Of a stretch of 11,239 nt of DNA, positions 7,646 to 11,239 are shown in pieces. A program made the translations under genes and the position numbers. The DNA comes from DASTOB01 sp035720425 (GTDB lineage: Bacteria > Chloroflexota > Limnocylindria > Limnocylindrales > CSP1-4). Every line of letters begins with the position of its first letter. The first letter of the stretch is position 1. Below the pieces are notes generated by a model. That model was not told the DNA's origin. It did no database searches and saw only the letters and a list, made by a program, of their open reading frames with translations. The stretch is from positions 1-11,239 of the forward strand of contig DASTOB010000103.1 of NCBI GenBank assembly GCA_035720425.1, written 5' to 3'.

Positions 7646-9544
7646 ATGTCTGCATTGCTCAAGACCATTGACGACCGTGCCGACTCGCCCGGCGTTCTCG
7701 TCGCCGATCGCCAGCGCGCGCTGCTGGCGGAGGCTGACGAGGCCCGCCTCGCGAGCGCGTGGCCAAGGCGGACTCGCCGTACCCAGATCGTCGGCGCGAT
7801 CCTCGCGTTCGCAGTCCTGTTCAGCACCCTCTGGGCCGCGCCGGCAGCGGCCATGTCCGGGCCCGATTTCGCCGATGGTCACGGGCTCTACGAGCTGGAG
7901 TCAGGCGAACTCCTCACCCTGTTCGGACGTCACCCGATGCTTGAGTTCGGTGGCGAGGAAGTCCATCTCGTTCCCGACGGCCGTGACCGGTACGTCGCCG
8001 ATAGCGAGCCGTTCGACATCGTGACGTTCCTGCGCGATCCGCGCGGGGCCGTGACCGGCATCACGCTTCAGCGACCCGGTCATCCGGACCAGACGGCGGA
8101 CCGGGTCGAGCTGTATCGAGAACGCAACGTCAGCTTCGAGAGCGGTGACGTCGAGCTCGCCGGATCGCTGTTCCTGCCCACGACCATGGGCCCGCACCCG
8201 GCCGTGGCGATCGTCCATGGGGCCGAGTTCGGGACACGCGAGACGTACCGTCTGCTCGCCTCCCATTTCGCCCGCCGCGGGGTCGCGACCCTGATCTACG
8301 ACAAGCGTGGGACGGGAGAGTCGGCCGGCAGCTTTGCCACGGCGACCTTCGACGACCTGACGGCCGATGCCCTGGCTGCCGTGTCTCTCCTCCGCGCCGA
8401 CGCCGACATCGACCCGGCTCGGGTTGGGCTCGCAGGAATGAGCCAGGGAGGATGGATCATCGCGCAAGCGGCAAATCAGAGCGACGACGTGGCATTCCTC
8501 GTCGCGCTCAGTGCTTCCGGCTTCACGCCAGCCGAACAGGCCGCCTGGCTGACCGGCAGCATGCTCGCGGTGCGCGGCTTCGAACAGCGGGCCATCGACG
8601 CTTCGGCTCGGGTCTGGGGAATGATGTACAGCAGCCTGGATCTCATCGAGGCCGGCCTTATCGAGCCGATGCCGTCTGTGCCGGGCTTCTGGTTCCACGC
8701 GCTCGACCCCCATCTCGAGACTGGCGCGCTGTGGGAGCGTGTTCGGCAGCCGGTGCTCGGTCTGTGGGGCGAGATGGACTGCCAGGTACCCGCTCACGAC
8801 AGCCTGGCCGCCGTCAAGGCTGCCCTGGAGCGGGGACCGAACCGTGCATACCGGCTTCAGATCCTGCCCGGAGCCGATCACGGGATGGCGCTGGCCGGTG
8901 CGTGCGAGCGAGAGATCGGTGCACACCATGGCGGCCGCTACCAGTACGCCAGCGGCTACCTGGATGGCCCCGCGGAGTGGATCAAGTCGCTCGAACCCGA
9001 GAGCCGCGGCCGTGAGGTGATCGTCCCTGCTGAGCGCGCAGACTCCCTGCTCGGCTGGCACCAGTCACCCGATACGACGGTACCGTGGTTCGGCAGCCTC
9101 GCACCGCAGCTGGCGATGCCGATCGCGCTCCTCGTCCTGTTCGCCGCAATGGCAATCACGGCGTCGATCGGGCGCGCGCTCTCCATCGCGCGAGGCCGAG
9201 CTCAACCCGGCGCATCGCCTACCTTGCTATGGGGCGGCGCCGGGCTCGTCGGCAGTCTGGCGACGCTGGTCGGCCTCGTTGCGCTCGTCGAGCTGCTGAT
9301 GCTCGCCGATCTCATGAGCGCTCCGATCATCGACGGCGTCGCCGTCGACGGGATCTCGACCGTGTTCGCCGCGGCCGGCTTCCTGGCTGTGGCGACCGTC
9401 ATCGCCGTCGCCGCGGCCTTGATCTCGGACGCCCGGCACGGAAGCCTTCGCGCCGTGCGCCCTGCCGCCGGGATCACGGCCGTCGTTGGGCTGGTGGTCT
9501 GGGCAGGGTACTGGGGCTTCCTGCCCGTGCCGAGCTTCGGCTGA
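7646..9544 (+). CDS. Exported alpha/beta hydrolase with C-terminal membrane domain
   Basis: A 632-residue serine hydrolase anchored in the membrane. Residues 1-45 are a polar, charged lead; 47-66 are hydrophobic and end in APAAA-M, a possible signal-peptidase site after A69. Residues 70-150 resemble the DUF3471-like beta domain seen at the end of class C beta-lactamase relatives (GLYELESGELLTLF, VTFLRDPRGAVTGITLQRPG). The hydrolase domain (about 155-450) has AVAIVHGAEFG for the oxyanion region, YDKRGTGESAG, nucleophile S266 in GMSQGG, D378 in LWGEMDCQVP and H412 in LPGADHGM, as in dienelactone-hydrolase/S9-like enzymes. Four TM helices follow at about 487-509, 527-556, 570-593 and 608-626. 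The catalytic part should face outside. The start is supported by AAGGAGA with a 9-nt spacer. It appears to be a single-gene unit: divergent from the lipoprotein gene, with a strong hairpin just after its stop. Substrate unknown; peptidase or esterase are both possible. Confidence 0.92.
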   Translation: MSALLKTIDDRADSPGVLVADRQRALLAEADEARLASAWPRRTRRTQIVGAILAFAVLFSTLWAAPAAAMSGPDFADGHGLYELESGELLTLFGRHPMLEFGGEEVHLVPDGRDRYVADSEPFDIVTFLRDPRGAVTGITLQRPGHPDQTADRVELYRERNVSFESGDVELAGSLFLPTTMGPHPAVAIVHGAEFGTRETYRLLASHFARRGVATLIYDKRGTGESAGSFATATFDDLTADALAAVSLLRADADIDPARVGLAGMSQGGWIIAQAANQSDDVAFLVALSASGFTPAEQAAWLTGSMLAVRGFEQRAIDASARVWGMMYSSLDLIEAGLIEPMPSVPGFWFHALDPHLETGALWERVRQPVLGLWGEMDCQVPAHDSLAAVKAALERGPNRAYRLQILPGADHGMALAGACEREIGAHHGGRYQYASGYLDGPAEWIKSLEPESRGREVIVPAERADSLLGWHQSPDTTVPWFGSLAPQLAMPIALLVLFAAMAITASIGRALSIARGRAQPGASPTLLWGGAGLVGSLATLVGLVALVELLMLADLMSAPIIDGVAVDGISTVFAAAGFLAVATVIAVAAALISDARHGSLRAVRPAAGITAVVGLVVWAGYWGFLPVPSFG

Positions 9545-9970
9545 GCCGTAGGGCGTATCGGCTGAGCTCGCTCCAGCGCAGTCGAACGGATCGCTCCCGA
9601 GGCGGCCTCGCCGTCTCGGGAGCACATCGCGCCGCGCTGGCTGAGCCTCCCCTCGTCGGGCGCGCCGCCGCCAGCGACGCCGAACCAGCAGCACACCAGG
9701 CGCCGCCGCGACGACGACCAGCAACAACAGGAAGAGCGTCGCCTGAAGCATCCAGTCGTCGCTCCTGCCAGCGCCCGCGACCGAGGCGGGATTGGGCAGC
9801 TGCGTGAAGCCGGCCTTAGTCGCGCCATGGATAGACCACGCACGAGCCGATGCGTTAACGGCGGCCCGACCGCCCCGGCGGCGGGTCTGACCGCGAGCCA
9901 GTCCCGAGGCCGGCCGCGATGTGCGGCTCCGACGGGGTCGCCGGTGGCGCCGCGGTTGCCTCGGTCGCGA
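9545..9970. other. Intergenic region between convergent hydrolase and anti-sigma genes (~426 bp)
   Basis: It holds the strong hairpin at 9593-9623 and no gene I can support. On the minus strand one frame reads TKAGFTQLPNPASVAG, then, from ATG 9751, MLQATLFLLLLVVVAAAPGV and a run of Arg. That resembles a surface-protein C-terminal anchor (LPxxxS, TM, basic tail), but no stop follows the Arg run: the frame continues antisense into the hydrolase gene to 9227. It may be a decayed gene end or chance. Confidence 0.4.
9593..9623 (+). terminator. Strong hairpin after the membrane hydrolase gene, probable terminator
   Basis: Outer arms GCTCCCGAG (9593-9601) and CTCGGGAGC (9615-9623) are perfectly complementary. 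The inner arms GCGGC and GCCGT extend the pairing with one G-T wobble, giving a 14-bp stem around a CTC triloop. It lies 48 bp after the hydrolase stop. No T-run follows on either strand, so this would be a U-less terminator or an RNA 3' end stabiliser. Confidence 0.6.
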
Positions 9971-10555
9971 CTACTCGCCGAGAGCCCGGGTCCACACGAC
10001 GCCATCCTGGTCGGTCAGGATATCGCCGCTCCGCTGGTAGTCGTAGATGCCGCCGACCCCGACGGTCACGCTGCCACAACCGCCGCCATTGGGAAACGCG
10101 GCCACGAGTCGGTCGTCGGAGATCTGCCCGGTGCCGCGTGCCGTGAACCGCTTCACGACATCGGTGACACAGGCGTCTCCGGTGGCGTAGCCGTCTTCGA
10201 AGTACACGGCAGGCGTCGTCCCGGAGCCGACGACCAGGGTCATCCCGCTGCCATCGGCCGGGTCGATCGTGATCCACGTACCCTCGAAGACAGTGGTCCG
10301 CTGGGCCCCACCGCCAAGCGACGCTCCGGTCACGACGGCGAGCGCGAGGGCGACGACGATGAGCCCGTACCGAAGGCCCGCAGCGGCGACCACGCCAAGT
10401 CTGCTGGGACGCCAGGTCAGTCGCGCCGCCAGCGGGTGGCGCTGCGTCGTGGCAGCCACGCCGTCGATGACGCTCGCGAGTTGGCCGTCGGCCGGTCGGT
10501 CGTCACCCGTCTCCAGGAGGTGCTGTCGCAGCTGTGCGGCGAACCGGTCGTTCAT
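9971..10555 (-). CDS. Single-pass membrane protein, probable anti-sigma factor for the adjacent ECF sigma
   Basis: A 194-residue protein with a cytoplasmic N-terminal part (1-60), one TM helix (about 61-80) and a beta-rich outer domain (about 90-194). The start overlaps the sigma factor stop (ATGA at 10555-10552), so the two are translationally coupled; this arrangement and topology are the classic layout of sigma/anti-sigma pairs, and I infer the role from them. The N-terminal part, MNDRFAAQLRQHLLETGDDR onward, lacks the HxxxCxxC zinc motif of ZAS anti-sigma factors. The outer domain opens with GTWITIDPADGSGMTLVV, contains C129 and C160 (possible disulfide) and ends DGVVWTRALGE, suggesting a small ligand-binding or lipocalin-like beta fold that I cannot name. 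It may instead be a passenger protein regulated with the sigma factor. Confidence 0.85.
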   Translation of the reverse strand: MNDRFAAQLRQHLLETGDDRPADGQLASVIDGVAATTQRHPLAARLTWRPSRLGVVAAAGLRYGLIVVALALAVVTGASLGGGAQRTTVFEGTWITIDPADGSGMTLVVGSGTTPAVYFEDGYATGDACVTDVVKRFTARGTGQISDDRLVAAFPNGGGCGSVTVGVGGIYDYQRSGDILTDQDGVVWTRALGE

Positions 10556-11184
10556 CGTGCGATGCCCTCCGCGACGCGAGCCGGGCCACGGTCGTCGGCC
10601 TCGATGGCCGCTCGCAGTGCGTGGGTCGCGCGGTTGAGCCGGGACTTCGCGGTCCCGACCGGGATGTTCATCGCCTGCGCCGCATCGGCGACGGGCAGGT
10701 CGAGGTAATAGACGAGGACGACCGCGGCGCGGTGCTCGGCGGAGAGCCGAGCGAGGCCGCGTTCGAGCTGGTCGTGGACATCGAGGTCGCGCTCGCTACC
10801 GGAGACGGCGGGTTCGTCGGCCGGCGTGAGCCGGATCTCGATCGCGCCCGTGCGTCGGGTGCGTCGACCGGACTTGAAGCAGGCACGGACGAGCAGCCGC
10901 CGGGACCATGCCTCGAACTTGTCCGGGTCGCGCAGCCCTGGCAGCGATCGCCACGCCTCGATGAAGGTCTCCTGGACGGCGTCCTGGGCGGCGTACTCGT
11001 CGCGCAGGATCATCCGTGCGACCGCGGTGAGCCGCCCGATCGTCCGCGCGGCGAGTTGCGAGAAGGCGTCTCGATCGCCCGCCCGGGCCCGGATCACGAG
11101 ATCCTGCACTGCCTTCACCCGATTCGCCGCGACGACCTGCCGCGCTGCCAATGATGTGGTCGGCGCCGGCCGCAATGGTTCCAT
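10552..11184 (-). CDS. ECF-type RNA polymerase sigma factor (sigma-70 family)
   Basis: A 210-residue extracytoplasmic-function sigma factor directing RNA polymerase to a specific promoter set. The sigma-2 region, DLVIRARAGDRDAFSQLAAR onward, includes DEYAAQDAVQETFIEAWRSL (-10 recognition and core binding). A short linker follows, then sigma-4 with LSAEHRAAVVLVYYLDLPVA and helix-turn-helix MNIPVGTAKSRLNRATHALR. There is no C-terminal extension, matching minimal ECF length apart from a 25-residue lead. The start is bracketed: an in-frame TGA lies at 11203-11205, and ATG 11184 is the first start codon after it. A later GTG in VVAANRVKAVQDL is possible, since the Shine-Dalgarno sequence before 11184 is weak. 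The gene overlaps the downstream membrane protein by 4 nt (ATGA), implying coordinated expression. ECF operons are often autoregulated, but only 55 bp upstream are available and I cannot identify the promoter. Confidence 0.95.
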   Translation of the reverse strand: MEPLRPAPTTSLAARQVVAANRVKAVQDLVIRARAGDRDAFSQLAARTIGRLTAVARMILRDEYAAQDAVQETFIEAWRSLPGLRDPDKFEAWSRRLLVRACFKSGRRTRRTGAIEIRLTPADEPAVSGSERDLDVHDQLERGLARLSAEHRAAVVLVYYLDLPVADAAQAMNIPVGTAKSRLNRATHALRAAIEADDRGPARVAEGIAR

Positions 11185-11239
11185 CTTGGACCAGAATGGC
11201 GATCACCTCGCGGGCGAGCGTGCGAACATCGGTCGACAC
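11185..11239 (-). other. Upstream leader of the sigma factor gene (cut by window edge)
   Basis: 55 bp of 5' flank. The sigma frame has a stop at 11203-11205. Another frame stays open to the edge and begins STDVRTLAREVIAILVQDGT, which looks protein-like, but it continues as an antisense-quality shadow inside the sigma gene. I cannot tell whether it is the end of another gene or leader DNA. Confidence 0.3.

Noticed and set aside
9202..10005. Minus-strand frames 9202-10005 and 9227-9751 as genes
   Set aside because: Both run deep into the antisense of the membrane hydrolase. Only the first part of 9227-9751 has a plausible hydrophobic segment, and it is recorded as a possible relic, not as a gene.
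9827..10708. Plus-strand 293-codon frame over the anti-sigma gene
   Set aside because: It is antisense to two genes with clear topology or domains and an ATGA overlap; its own product has no recognisable feature.
10796..11239. Frame opening with STDVRTLAREVIAILVQDGT at the right edge
   Set aside because: Most of it is a shadow of the sigma factor gene. The protein-like first 30 residues cannot be judged without sequence beyond the window.

Overview
The window is very GC-rich, with almost every third codon position G or C, so long antisense open frames shadow the real genes. Gene content suggests a free-living, high-GC bacterium: a GAF hybrid kinase with an HD-GYP regulator, a DUF1684 protein, an ECF sigma factor with a single-pass membrane partner, and Pro/Ala/Ser-rich lipoproteins. 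An uncultured Chloroflexota (Limnocylindria/Ellin6529-like) is my best guess and a high-GC actinobacterium the main alternative. No ribosomal or taxonomic marker is present, so this placement is weak.

Left part, minus strand (1-4112): a DUF1684 protein with a histidine-rich N-terminus lies upstream of a two-gene signalling unit. That unit is a REC-HD-GYP response regulator (predicted c-di-GMP phosphodiesterase) followed 9 bp later by a 7-TM GAF hybrid histidine kinase with at least two receiver domains. The kinase starts at GTG 2312 and runs off the left edge, so its second receiver is cut.

Middle, plus strand (4286-6282): a HemG-like flavodoxin-domain protein, an alpha/beta hydrolase that appears to be read from a leaderless promoter, and a COG3324-like VOC protein. 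Facing them on the minus strand (6310-7149) is a lipoprotein with a papain/C39-like Cys-His-Asp arrangement.

Right part: a non-coding stretch of about 500 bp holds two small hairpins and a 58-bp, 88% identical copy of the 3' end of the lipoprotein gene. It is followed by a 632-residue secreted or membrane serine hydrolase (7646-9544) with four C-terminal TM helices. A strong 14-bp hairpin follows that gene. At the right edge, on the minus strand, are an ECF sigma factor (10552-11184) and its overlapping membrane partner (9971-10555), a probable anti-sigma factor without a visible zinc motif.

The two clear functional units are the kinase/HD-GYP pair and the sigma/anti-sigma pair; the remaining genes look like independent housekeeping or accessory functions. 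I see no CRISPR array, tRNA, rRNA, transposase or phage gene. Nothing amounts to a clearly new multi-gene system; the most unusual items are the 58-bp duplication, the hydrolase domain layout and the Cys-protease-like lipoprotein.
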